Part shown: positions 22,043-33,507 of the stretch, one piece after another
How the letters are laid out: each line of letters starts with the position of its first letter
How positions within the stretch are numbered: position 1 is the stretch's first letter
The notes under the pieces: generated by a model
The model's database searches: none
Told to the model about the DNA's origin: nothing
What the model saw: the letters and a program-made list of their open reading frames with translations, nothing else
Assembly (NCBI GenBank): GCA_948099385.1
Contig: CANUEZ040000156.1
Span: 9,135,501-9,199,500, forward strand
Origin: Fasciola hepatica
Taxonomy: Eukaryota > Platyhelminthes > Trematoda > Plagiorchiida > Fasciolidae
DNA: 64,000 nucleotides
Reading direction: 5' to 3'
Translations under genes and position numbers: made by a program

Positions 22043-22156
22043 GTGGTTTTCAATGCAAGGCATGGCCAGTCACGAAGTATTCCTACGGAGAATATCTCCA
22101 CTCTGGGAGTCAATTACTGTGCGATCAATGGATTGACCTCAGTGAAAAACCAATGA
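22043..22156 (+). CDS. possible terminal exon of the plus-strand chain
   Basis: A good acceptor (CCCATTCCCTGTAG) is followed, in phase 0, by 37 open codons (VVFNARHGQSRSIPTENI, then NYCAINGLTSVKNQ) and a TGA. A second frame is open further, to 22203. A minus-strand exon with a perfect GTAAGT donor can also be drawn over the same bases. The strand is therefore not certain. Confidence 0.25.
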   Translation: MVFNARHGQSRSIPTENISTLGVNYCAINGLTSVKNQ

Positions 22157-23124
22157 GGGAGAAACGATTAAGCAAGAAGTTGTCAAGGCAAATTAATCAA
22201 TGATTGATAGCCTATTCGTTGACTGATGAAATGACAACCGTACAGTCTCTCTGAAAGCTCAATGGATATGCACTACTGATGAGTCTGAACTAGGATACTA
22301 CATCTGTGCAGCGTTTTCGAATCTTCCAATGACGAGTTAAACTCTCTCACTGCATGACGAATCATTCGCGATAAAATCGAATTTCATTTGAGTCAGATTG
22401 ATAATTTTTAGCAGTTCATAATTGAGAGATTCATCCGTTGGATGGGATTTCCGTACAAGGTAAAGTTAATTGAAGATGCATTTGAGGGCATTTCTTGATT
22501 CGAATAAGCAATCGGTTCTGTACTATAACTTGAAATCCGCTGGCTTTTTCCAAATCCAAAAGTTTAACATCTGAAACCATTAGGAAGAATGTTCCCGGTT
22601 GGATTCCAACTATGACGCAGTAAGCTGTGTTGTGTGGAAGTGCGGGTAGATTTTCCAGTTTATGAGGTTCAGGTTCCTTGTTGTAATAATACTTCCTGTT
22701 ACCCTAGTACAGGCATCCATGTAGGAACTTCACACTGTGAGGGATCGACACAAGCAGTACGTGAACAGACAGTTAGATTAACCTCTACCTTATCTGGTTT
22801 GTTAGTCGCATTTCACGTCATACGGATGAGCATGTGAAACTTAAGACCTAACCATGCGAACATGCACTGGTCTAACGTGTAGATGGTATTTGTTTTTCAT
22901 CTCGCCCTTCTCCATCAAGGAACTTAACACAATTGTCCCAATTCCCATCAGCTCAGTTTGTACAGCAAACTACATCACTATTGATTCACCGGACTCCAGG
23001 TAACATTTTTTCGCTGAAATGTATTTCGTTGCAGAAATACGCTGCTTCATCGCTTTTGTAGAACACCATTGTTCACGTACGTGAAATGCCATCATATCGC
23101 TGTTCTTGAGAAGACATTTCTGAG

Positions 23125-23125
23125 G

Positions 23126-23156
<31 letters not shown>

Positions 23157-23160
23157 GTAC
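23125..23160. repeat. (AT)n / TACATA microsatellite
   Basis: Two AT tracts around ACAT that together form a near palindrome. Confidence 0.9.
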
Positions 23161-24607
23161 AGGGGTGAAATGAAGACTGGTTCGATGCCAGTTTATCGTG
23201 AAGTGAGGCTGGCCTTTTACCTGGAAGTAACTGAACCGTATTATGACATCTTGTGTTTGCGTGTTTTTCTGTTGGTTTATTCGTAGGCATGAGGAGAAGG
23301 AAGCAGTGCACTTCTTCCATGCGCAGCGAAAAGATTCTAATCAGAAGTGTTGTTCAACTGTTACTGGCGACACAGTGTTCGCATTCTTCTTCTACAATAG
23401 TGATGGGATTAGGAACAGTCGTTGTTATGCTAAACCACAATTTTTTACGCAGTAAATATAGACGTATTTATTAACCTTGATGGGGCTTCGGCAAACTGAA
23501 ATTCGATGAGTGAAACAGAATAATTACATTATCGCTTCCAATGTGTACTGATTATGTATGCTCTATATTTCAATGTGTAAGTATGGAGTTCTTCATATAT
23601 CAAGATGTGTGACCAAATAGGTTATATACTTACGTCTCCGCCAAACCCAGGTTGATTGTAACTACTTTATAGGATGCATAAATTCCGTTTCACATGGAAA
23701 AGTCACTTTTTGCTGACACAGTATATATCATATATTCCAAGTTTCATACTAGCTCATACTGGATCAATGTTCATCTCAACACTAAAATCCAGTAAAATGA
23801 GTAATACGCAGGTCACCACTGGGTTGTGCAAGGCTGGTCCGCAGGTACGTATTTCCAAGCCAACAACACGCGGTTATTACTGATGGATTCGAAGCTGATA
23901 AATCATAAAGAGCTATTTCACATACAGTTTTTTATTTACTATGGCTCATAGTTCACACAGGTCTTTCCTAGAGTAACTGACTGAGATAAATTCTGGTTCA
24001 GGAAACATCCAGTAGACATTTTTGCGTGAGCGCATATAAAGAGAAATGGAAGCTTTGTCAACTGTTATCATGAAATGATATTTCTTTCGTGGTTACCTGA
24101 ATGCAGGTTTATCCCGTGCAACAGATAACATTTTTGATGTATTTAAAGGTAACCAAGACAGTATGATTCGTGTTTTTAGTCGGAAAATGTAAAGAAAGTT
24201 GATATTGGCTTTTCAAATGCAAACTATAAGTGAATTAAAATCGGTAATCATAAATTCGCAAAATTCCCATGTGAATACGACCAGTTAGACATTTGTTTCA
24301 CGTTTTCATTCCCGAAAATTAGCTCAGTGATAACTGTGGACATTGGGATTGGTCGTACAATACCAACCTACAACAAACGAGAGAGACCCGCTGAGGACTT
24401 TACATGAAGTATTGCCAAGATAGAATCCGTGGAAATCCGGCCGAGTATAGCCCAGTGATCCCTTGTTTGTGACTTACCGTAAGCTAAGATTTCACAGTTT
24501 TAAAAATTTTTCTAATTCCGGCTCCTCTCACATCATCATAGGACGATAGTTACACAGGTAATGTTTTCATTTATTTTCACAAATTTCGAATATACTCAGT
24601 TTTTGAC

Positions 24608-24728
24608 ATGTCCCAACAACCTACTTCGAACGGCACTACAACCCAGCATCTTTTTGCACATGTTCTACCGCAGCACATGATGATTCGTGAACCCATTGGC
24701 AGAAATCACCAAAAGTCACCAGTCAATC
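24608..24728 (+). CDS. possible first coding exon, unknown
   Basis: An ATG at 24608 opens a frame (MSQQPTSNGTTTQHLFAHV, then PQHMMIREPIGRNHQKSPVN) that reaches a perfect GTAAGT donor at 24729. A CTCAG acceptor-like site lies 9 bases before the ATG. It would suit a first coding exon with a disordered N-terminus. No matching downstream exon was identified. Confidence 0.25.
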
Positions 24729-26759
24729 GTAAGTTAGTCGCAGTATTTGCCCGAATGCACCTGCTGCGCTGCACACATCACCTGAGCAACGCCTAGTTGA
24801 GTCAACACAATCCGTGCACATCACTATATCAAAAAGCGAATACAAATAGCTAGTGCCTAATTATTCAACAAATATAACGCAGGTGTTTCATGCCTGGTGG
24901 ACATGTTCCCCTAAAGTAGCGTTTGTCGAAATTAAGGAAAAATACCCCTTGCATGTGCACAGAGGCCTCTGGTAGCGCCGAAGTAAAATGTGGCCATTTT
25001 TAAAACGAATAATCGTGAACCTACTCAAACTCGCAGTTGATTACATAAGTTTTGCCTAAAGTGAAATCCGGAATAATTCAACATCACGCAGTAGGATAGT
25101 CAAACCTGTTTCTCTCGTATCAATGCAATGGAAAAGGAAGTGATCGAATGACTTTGAAGGAGAAGCAGATAACACTCGAACTGATGTTGGGTAATCGTGA
25201 TCGGGCTGCCGTGGAGCAGGTCAAAGGAGTTCGCCAAATAGAAGCAGCGGATTTAACAGGTCTAAAATAAAAGACGGAGCCCAGTCGAATGTCATTTTTG
25301 CCCTCATTTTTGAGCTATACCACCAGTTACATTTTCCATAATGAACTCCCTTCAAGATCTCACTTTTGAAACCATTGGGAATCCTATCGACAATCATAAA
25401 ACACGAATACACTAACAAATGGAGCACTCATTTATTTGAACGGTGGGTATTTCACAGAAGCAGACCCCTCCCTGTTCAAGAATCCATTGGACTATCCATA
25501 TCTTCGATGAACTGTCATTCCACCGTCGTGCAGCTAATTCAGTCGTTGTTCAGGTCACTTTCATTCATGAGACAATATATTTTTCATGTATTATCAAGTG
25601 AAAGCAACTTATTGACGAGGTTATCGAAACGACAGACTGTTCGGCCAGAACGCTGGTGTTTTTCATTGGTCTAGGATAAGGAAATAATTCAAAACCACGA
25701 TTCGAAAGTTCCTCATAGCACATTGGCGTACTTTTTCAGTGACACAATTTAGAAAACGCTTCACGTGTGGAATGAAGATGCATCGTTGCTTAAAGCTCAG
25801 TAGACGAGTCCAAGCAATACCATCCGTTGTTCAACAATTTGTTTGTGAATTGACTCATTTTAAACACTGAGAAGAATATATCCGGTTATGCTGCTCTTAT
25901 TAGGACTCATTGAATGTGTACTTTGAAGGATCTATATAGATTCGTAGAACAGGATAAATTGTCGAATAACATGCAGTTATGCAATTCGTGAAGGCTAGTG
26001 ATCCGATACTTTGAACGAGTTATCAGGCAAAGTTGAGATTACGGAAGTGAGAGATTGTTGCTCTCATGACTCGCATCCATTAGGTTGCGGGAAAACCTGT
26101 TGAATACGGGCTAATTTCACATCTGGTTACTCTGTCCGATTCCCAACTATTCTATGACCACTAAGTAACACCGCAAATACCCATAAATTATTTCGAGTAA
26201 TCCAATGGAGGACGGTTATCTGTGGTAACAATGCTTACCGACAAAGAACTGGGCCGAATTGGGATTTGGTATACACGAGTGTCGCTTAAGTAAACGTACA
26301 GTTCAGTTCTCTAAAATTTAAAGTGCAGGATGAGTACAACGAACGCGTATTCTCACGAAAACAATGCAAACGCTGTGATACAGATTTGTCTTCCAAAGGC
26401 AATCATCAAAGCAAGAAATCAATCAGTTGCCAGGAATAATAGCAGGCATTCCTAAACAAGTACCGGCTGAAATGATTTTATATACAATGACAAATATTCT
26501 ATTGATTAGCGTAACTAGTATGACCGAAACGGTTTCAAAAGAGATTTTTGGAGGATGATTCTAGATAACTTGGTAAATTCGGGCTTTTCATTTGGGTCAT
26601 CAGTTGTTCAGAATACTGGGCAGTCCAGTAACATTTTACGCCAGGAATTATTGCAACTGAGACTAAGCTACTTTGCCTAAAACTCTGATCGAGCTGAGAA
26701 ATACACAGGTCCTTCGTCTGAGAAACATTTTCTAGAAGTTATATTTGACCAGTACCGGT

Positions 26760-28120
26760 AAGTCCTTCACACCGAGGGGCTTCAGTTCTGCCCTCTTAAA
26801 CATTTCTGCGGCTGACTCCCGTTTGCCCATCAATATCCACCCGTTCTATGTGAGAAGAAATAATAGCCGACTCCTTGTGTCAAGTTCGGACGGCTCAAAT
26901 AACTGAGTAGGAGGTGGGGAAATTTTGCCCCATTGCACGCATTCAGTTCTACTCCAGAATTGTTTTGAGTATCCAGAGTCCACTGTGGATAATTCATATG
27001 TGGGCCAATTTACCTACCGAAAATAGCGCTCTACTCTGGACGCTGCACACGGTATTGTCCTTATGCATTTTGTCATTGCCAAATCAGAAGAGCAAAATCC
27101 TTCATATATGTATACTAGACGATGAGATCACTTCAATCAAACCAATAGAGGGCCTTTCGAAACTCCTCTTTATCTCGGTGGACAGGAAGAGCATTTCCGT
27201 TCCCAGATAAGGGGTAGTCCCTTTCGCGGTAAACTTTGAATAACTGAGAAAATTCTCACAATAAACAATCGCGGACTACCAGTGGCGCTGTTAGTGGGAG
27301 TGGCGAGCTTGCGCCTGGCAGCTAATCCCTTACATTGAAGACACGGAAGCCCACGGTCAGCTACGTGATGTGCACGAATGTCGCCCGTTAATGAATAGGA
27401 ACATGTTCCCTTTACCCTGCACTCAGTTAATCTGAGTGTGATAAAATTTACTAGCACGCGCTGAGTAACAACGACTGCCAGACTGCCACTCAAAAGGCAG
27501 ATGAACCGCTTGTTCTGGCAGTGACTCTCACCTCACAAACTTCCCGCTGATCGGCAGGTAGCGCGTGGCTGTGGAGAGGCCAGAGTATCTATCTCGTAAA
27601 AAGCCAATTGACAGGGGGGATGCGAATTCTTACCATATTACCAAGACTCTTCATTAGCAGTCCCTCTACACATTCAGCTCATGCTAATGGCTTCCTCGTA
27701 AAGCGACGCAACTCGCGTTTTAACCGCTGCCGGGGCGACAAATATACTCCCTGGTGGTATCAGTGAGCAAAATCTCAACAGTGGTCTTTTAGGAGGTGGG
27801 AACACTCTAGGAACTTGTAAGTTGAACCATCACTGCAAGAATGCAAAGTGACTACCTCATGGAAATAAAGTTTCTTTCCGGACTTGTGCTACCAAATGCT
27901 GGCAACCGACGCACAAAGATTCCGGGAGCAGACGTCACTTACCACCTTACCACAGTGGCCAAAAGCACGACTCCGGTCTCCATGGCGTCTCAATAGCCAA
28001 CGTGGTTGAATTGGCACCGCTTCCATGGAATCCAATAAGCTCGTGAATGGCCTTGGCTCGATTCACTTTCGCGGTTGACAAGTGTGACCGAAATGCTTGC
28101 ATCTCGCGACCTGTGTCATC
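26760..28120. other. GC-richer block, unassigned
   Basis: This stretch is clearly richer in G and C than its surroundings on both sides. It may be the remains of a retroelement or another inserted sequence. Frames at 26914-27210 (plus) and 27170-27493 (minus) are open, but neither gives a recognisable domain. No terminal repeats were seen. Confidence 0.35.
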
Positions 28121-28560
28121 CTGTTTTATTGATTCGGATAAAGGGGACCCAGTGTTTTAAATAAGCCCGTATGGTCTGAATTTTAGGCCTATTCGTTTCC
28201 AGTTACACACAGACTATAAACTCTACCATTTCACAACCTTGCAAATACTTTTTTGTTATGGTGGATATCAAATTATACGAATCGCATTCAGTGCTGTCGT
28301 ATACAAAAAGGATTTATATATGTCAGACACCCACATGCATTGGATTCGGTGATGATTTTATTCACTTTATCCCACCTTTGAATCATGTAATGCAAGGAAC
28401 TTAGAGGAATCTTATGTGAGCTGATGAATATTCTACTATTTAAACTGCGTAACTATTTTAGTCAATACAAACAGCCGAACAATACAACCTGTTTGAATAA
28501 ATCAAATAACAGACATTTTGCATATGACTTGCACACGCAAGCCTACTGACTGCCACTACC

Positions 28561-28625
28561 GGCAACAGTCAAGCGGTCGTCATCCTGGACTTTGGGCACT
28601 GAGATACCGGGTTTGATTCCTACCG
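28561..28625 (+). mobile_element. tRNA-like SINE head (degenerate)
   Basis: The sequence CCTGGACTTTGGGCACTGAG followed by GGGTTTGATTCC (28609-28620) looks like the anticodon arm and B box of a tRNA; the B box differs from GGTTCGATTCC at one base. An AGTCAAGCGGTCGTC stretch stands where the A box should be. No tRNA-like acceptor stem was found, so it is a tRNA-derived repeat and not a working tRNA gene. The source may be tRNA-Gln or a related tRNA. Confidence 0.4.
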
Positions 28626-28934
28626 CCTTCGGTCGATTTCGCATTCGGAAGGCTTGAACAGGTTGCGGGCCTCGTCTAGGAAGGTTGAGCATCTTTGTAT
28701 AGAAATAAAAAGGGGAAATTGATAAAATCGATCACTACCACAACGGTAATAGCTACTGAACCTCATCATCATTTGCTGGTTATTTCAGTTGAATATTTGT
28801 GTTGTTACCCATAAATTCTTCAATGTGTGCTTGTTCATTCCATGTCCGTATACATCGGTTTTGGCTAGATATGTAAAAAGTCAACGCCCATTCTTGTAGC
28901 TAAAGTAGGCGTACTGAAATCGAACACTCACAAA

Positions 28935-29156
28935 GTGTGTTTCACCGCGAAAGATGAACTTAGTAAATGGCACATTACACGGCTAAACTCCAGTGACTTG
29001 CATGGTTTATTCAAAGAAGGAATATCTGGTTTGTGGAGTGAACGGTCACGAATGTATGGCGCGCAAGCACACGTTCACAAATTGATGCTTCGTACTGTCC
29101 AAGTTCATATTAGTTTACCTTGTAAAGTTCTCTGTTCATTCTTTATTGACCAGTAG
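28935..29156 (+). CDS. possible exon, unknown protein
   Basis: An open frame of 73 codons with balanced composition (KDELSKWHITRLNSSDLHG, then ERSRMYGAQAHVHKLMLRT). It ends near a GTAAAG donor-like site, 32 bases before an acceptor-like TTTATTGACCAG. This would give a very short intron before the open frame that runs to 29352. Both continuing frames stay open, so the join cannot be decided. Confidence 0.25.
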   Translation: MCFTAKDELSKWHITRLNSSDLHGLFKEGISGLWSERSRMYGAQAHVHKLMLRTVQVHISLPCKVLCSFFIDQ

Positions 29157-31398
29157 TAGATCAAACTGTACATCAAACGGATGTTGCAGACAACTCAAGT
29201 ACGATATTCATGAAGTCATCATTATGGATATTTTGGAGCATTTGTTTCCGAATTCCGGGTCTCGGAACGGACAGGAACTTACGCCATGGCCGGAAACCAA
29301 GCTGAAAACGAGACCAGAAGAAGGGTGGAATCAAGCCTTCCAATCGCGATGAGATACGACAATTTCTGCTAAATTACGAAAAGGAAGTGACGAAACACGA
29401 ACTGGTCTATCGACTGACTTTGATATTCGAACAGACTATTTTAGTAGATAAGCGGATAGCTTGTGGAAACAGAGTAACATATCGAAAAGATGACCTACCA
29501 CAGCTGAGACTATCCCTGGTTCTCAACCATAAGCCAGACTGATGCATTTCGATGAACATGTGAATCACTTTGAACCTTCCTCCTTTCACGCATCCAGTGG
29601 TCTAAATAAGGCTGATCGGTAATTGCACTAAAGGTTATCTTTGTGGTCCCAATAAAAAATAAGGGATGTTTATCGGTTTCTTCCCCGATGATGTTTCAAA
29701 AGAAAACTGAGAGATACCATATCCGTTCAGAATTGGTGCCTAAAGTAGAGTCCGCCTACCAGTGGCAGAGCCGTTAAAACTAGTTATACGCTGGACCATC
29801 TTTCACTTTCGTTGCACTTCTGACCGGCGACTAATTTGTCAACATGAGGAGAATCAAGCTTTTTTGGTTCTTATACTATTTGTGTCCACTTCCAGGCAAT
29901 AGTTTTCGAACAGCTGGTCCCCCAGTGAGTCTGTAGTCGTTTCATTCACCCTGAGTAAATAGATGACGGAACTTCAAATTACTCATTGTAAGTGAATGCA
30001 AGTTGGTAGAAAACATAATTATTCAGTCATCAAAAGAAGCAGTCCAAAGTATTAAGAATTAGGTGAGAATGGGAGGAAAATCACATTTGGCTTTCGCCAT
30101 CTGGTTGTGTAACAGTATGACCTGGTCTATTGAAACTGAGCGGAATACAACTGTGTATCGTAAATCGCATCGCGACGCCACTCCTGTTCATTATGTATAG
30201 CTAGATAATTGTGCAACCTAAAAAACTGATAAAAAGTAGTCCTGAGAAAGGCCTAACATAATAGATTATGGAATATAAAATGGCGTTAATGGATAAAGAG
30301 ACATAATTCTTTCTGGCCAGTCCATTTTCAAAGTGACTATATATACATGGGGCTTAGTCGATAGGGATGCACTGGACAATATTATGTGCATATATTTCAC
30401 TTTTTTACCTAACTTAGGAAGTCAGAGCTTCGGATAAGAACTTTTTCTCACTTATCTTGGTTTATTGATGTGTTATGGAAAGATGAATAAATATGAGCTT
30501 AGTTACGAAGGCAAAACATTGGACAAAGCAGGCTTCGAGTTGCCAAGATGAGTAAATATAACTAGATTACCTAATAAGAACATGAAAATAACCCTAGATC
30601 ATATTGCGATAGGTTCGGCATTTAAGTCGTTTGGTAGAAACCGTTTCTTTTCAGTCAAAATATATTTGTATTGTTTGTGCCTATATAAGGAGGTCCAAAC
30701 AAACGCTATCCTTATCGAGAAGTAAAGTTGTTTATGACTGTCTAAGGTATTGAAAAATTAAAAACTAAGGTTCCTTCAGATGAACCTTGACACCCAGGTC
30801 ATTTGAATGGTTTTCAATAATTTCTCGTATGACAGTCGTGATGACGAGGAAATTATTCAGTTAAACTGTATGCTCTGTTTTCCTCCGTAAATGAGAGCAA
30901 AGCAAAATTGCAAATGCCTGAAGTTTTGAATTCGCAGTGGCGGAGCTTGTTCAGTGTTTAATCATGGAAAGGAGTACCGATAATTGGATAATCTGCAGAA
31001 CAACTTCAGTAAATACACATTCTAGGAGAAGACGACCCATCCTGTCAAACTGATAGGACTGATTTTTACTTGTAACACTAAAAAGGCCATTTACCCCTGT
31101 CCATAAACCAGTGTGAGGATATTTATAGGCACTCTTGCTCCAAGTTTCAGATGGGGATGCGGTTATTTTAAATGCTCCCAGTGTAATGACCACGTTGTAA
31201 TCCGCCATATTATCTTTCGACTGGAGAAAATGTAGTTTTCTGTTGATAAAATTAATGGGCCCTGGTTCAAGGGGTTTCTCTTCTGGATTTGCTTTTCAGA
31301 CTTCTGAAGGGCAATGTCCCTGCTTGGTACACCGGTATCAGCTGACACGAAGCCTGTGTAGAAAGCCCAACAAAGGTCAATTATTTTTTTTTCATCAG

Positions 31399-31538
31399 GG
31401 GGTTCAAACCACGAGGCCCGTCATTTTGGCGAAGTGTTTGTACTTCATGGGAGTGCCTGGTTTGTGTGTTATGCTGGATTTATTGATCTTCTGTGGAGGT
31501 GGCAAGTACACGATCAGGAAAGTCAGAGAGAAAACCCG
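31399..31538 (+). CDS. predicted exon 1 of the 31.4-39.8 kb gene
   Basis: A strong acceptor (TTTTTTTTTCATCAG) and a perfect donor (CCG followed by GTGAGC) bound 140 bases. Read with two bases of a split codon, the frame gives NHEARHFGEVFVLHGSAWF, then VCYAGFIDLLWRWQVHDQES. This is a hydrophobic aromatic stretch that could enter a membrane, followed by a charged tail. End phase 0 matches the exon at 33193. An overlapping phase-0 frame is also open. No family is recognised. Confidence 0.45.
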
Positions 31539-33192
31539 GTGAGCCCAAACTCAGAAAATTCAAAAGCAAGCTCTAACACGTACACTGATAAAGATGGGTA
31601 TGGTTATCTACGTTTGGCAGGGTATAGGATGTGGAAGCCTCAGGAAGTTATTTCAACCTAGGGATGCCCGTCGAAAATGTAATACATCAAAAACAGGGAT
31701 TTCACATGTACAGGTTTCATTGGTTTGGATCTGAACATAACGTGACTGGCTCTGACGGTGGACTTTAGTTAGAGACCCCTGTAATAGTGGGATTACTTTC
31801 ATTTTTACGACTGAGAAACCCCTCTAAATTGAAAAATGTTTGACTTTGGTAGATGATAGTTTCTCAGAATATTGTTTCATCTAGTGTTCCAGAAGTTTGT
31901 ACATATAATCATTACACACAACCATTGCGCTCAGTATCTCCGTCCAGACCTATTAAAGTCTGGTAAACCTGAAGGTCCGTTTCACCTAATTCCCCTCATG
32001 AGAGAGATTTATTGCCAACGCACATATTGTGAATTAGCAGTCAGTCAATCCAATAATACCAGTGTGTAATAATGATATTATTTATGAGGTAAATTCAACG
32101 ACTTATGAAAACTGTGTAATACTGTACATTTGTGTTTCTAATATATACTCAAAGCTTTCACGTAGAAAAGTATCTCCATTCTTATTTATCCGTTGGTAAC
32201 TGTTGTTGCTCAACTTTATCTAGAAAATCAACAGAAATCGATGGATATGATAAGGATTATCAGATGAAATATGCAATTCCCCAGGCCTATGTAACAACCG
32301 ATGATAAGGCATAGTTTGCTGACGAAACCTCAATCGTGTTGAAGAATCACTACGTCAGTCACACACAGGTCCTTCATGATTTCGTCCACAACAAGCTATT
32401 TCCAAAGAAAGAATCCAACCCACAAACATAACACAGGTTGAGTCGGTCTTGAAATTTGTTCGAAGCATTTCAAAGCCTCAGTCTGGATTAGTACGGGTAA
32501 ATTCCCAGTGCCTTGATGGATCAAATTAACAAAGACCTGACTATTTGACAGGTTATTTTCACAAGAACGTCATTCCGATGGATATTGGATTTGCTTTGTT
32601 CAAAGGTGACGAAAAAAGGCTCTGATCGGGTGAATAGATCAAGAATATGTTCGGACAGCGTGAACCACTAGTCTACCTATTTGTTAGATGGAACTCTTTT
32701 GTTATCCGCATCCACCGATTGGCGCTAAGCTAAAGTGAGCTACTTCTTGAAATTTTCGATGTAAAACCTAGAACACAAAGTCATTCTTTTGCCGACATTT
32801 TATTTTTAAATAACATAATCTCAAGCTTTGATTTGGCCTAACTGACCACTTTTGCAATTGCCAAGCTCATAGTTTCAACTCATAATCTTTGCTCTTCCAT
32901 TAGTTTGCTTGTGGGCTTCATGAAACACACCATAAGCGCAAAAGCTCAGCACTTCAGAGGCCATTCCGACGTCAGCTTTTGAAATGAACTTTTTCGTAAA
33001 GCCTGAAATATGGAGAACATATTAATGCATTTATGTTAGCTGTGAGTTTCAAAGTGAACTATGACATATTTTGGTGGTATGTTTCTGATACTAGCCTCTT
33101 TATAACAAAACCGAATGCGGTGAGAATGAAACATGATAAAGGCCAGGTCGTCCTTGAGTATAGACCTAATGGTTGAGGTGACTTGTCTACAG

Positions 33193-33507
33193 AATTCTAG
33201 CGACGTACTTCGGGTGGATAGTGAACACAGATACCGTCATTTATTCGCGACTTTATGTTTTCTATTTGAATGGAGTTGTGGCGTCATTCATCCGTGTGAT
33301 GACGAGCGATTTGGTTTCGGTCCGAAACTTGTTGTGCGGAAAAGCTGGATGGCAGAACCGCCCTCCCAAAAAATCTACAAGTTACCAGTGAAACGAGACC
33401 ACCTCACAGATCTGTTTCCTACTGATTTATCATGCGAAGCAATTTTGTGGGTGGTCAGTTACGGAAATCCGTGTATCTTTCATCATCTCCCTGTACCGAA
33501 CATCCTG
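33193..33507 (+). CDS. predicted exon 2 of the 31.4-39.8 kb gene
   Basis: At 315 bases this is the second longest splice-bounded open segment in the window. It follows a GTCTACAG acceptor and ends at a GTAAAA donor, in phase 0 at both ends, and encodes 105 residues. Features include CFLFEWSCGVIHPCDDERFG, VVRKSWMAEPPSQKIYKLPV, DLFPTDLSCEAILWVV and four cysteines that could pair. It looks like a folded, possibly extracellular domain. No family is recognised. The length and even composition make it a better candidate than most. Confidence 0.45.

Noticed and set aside
24430..24470. GCCGAGTATAGCCCAGTGATCCC, A-box-like
   Set aside because: No B box at the right distance.
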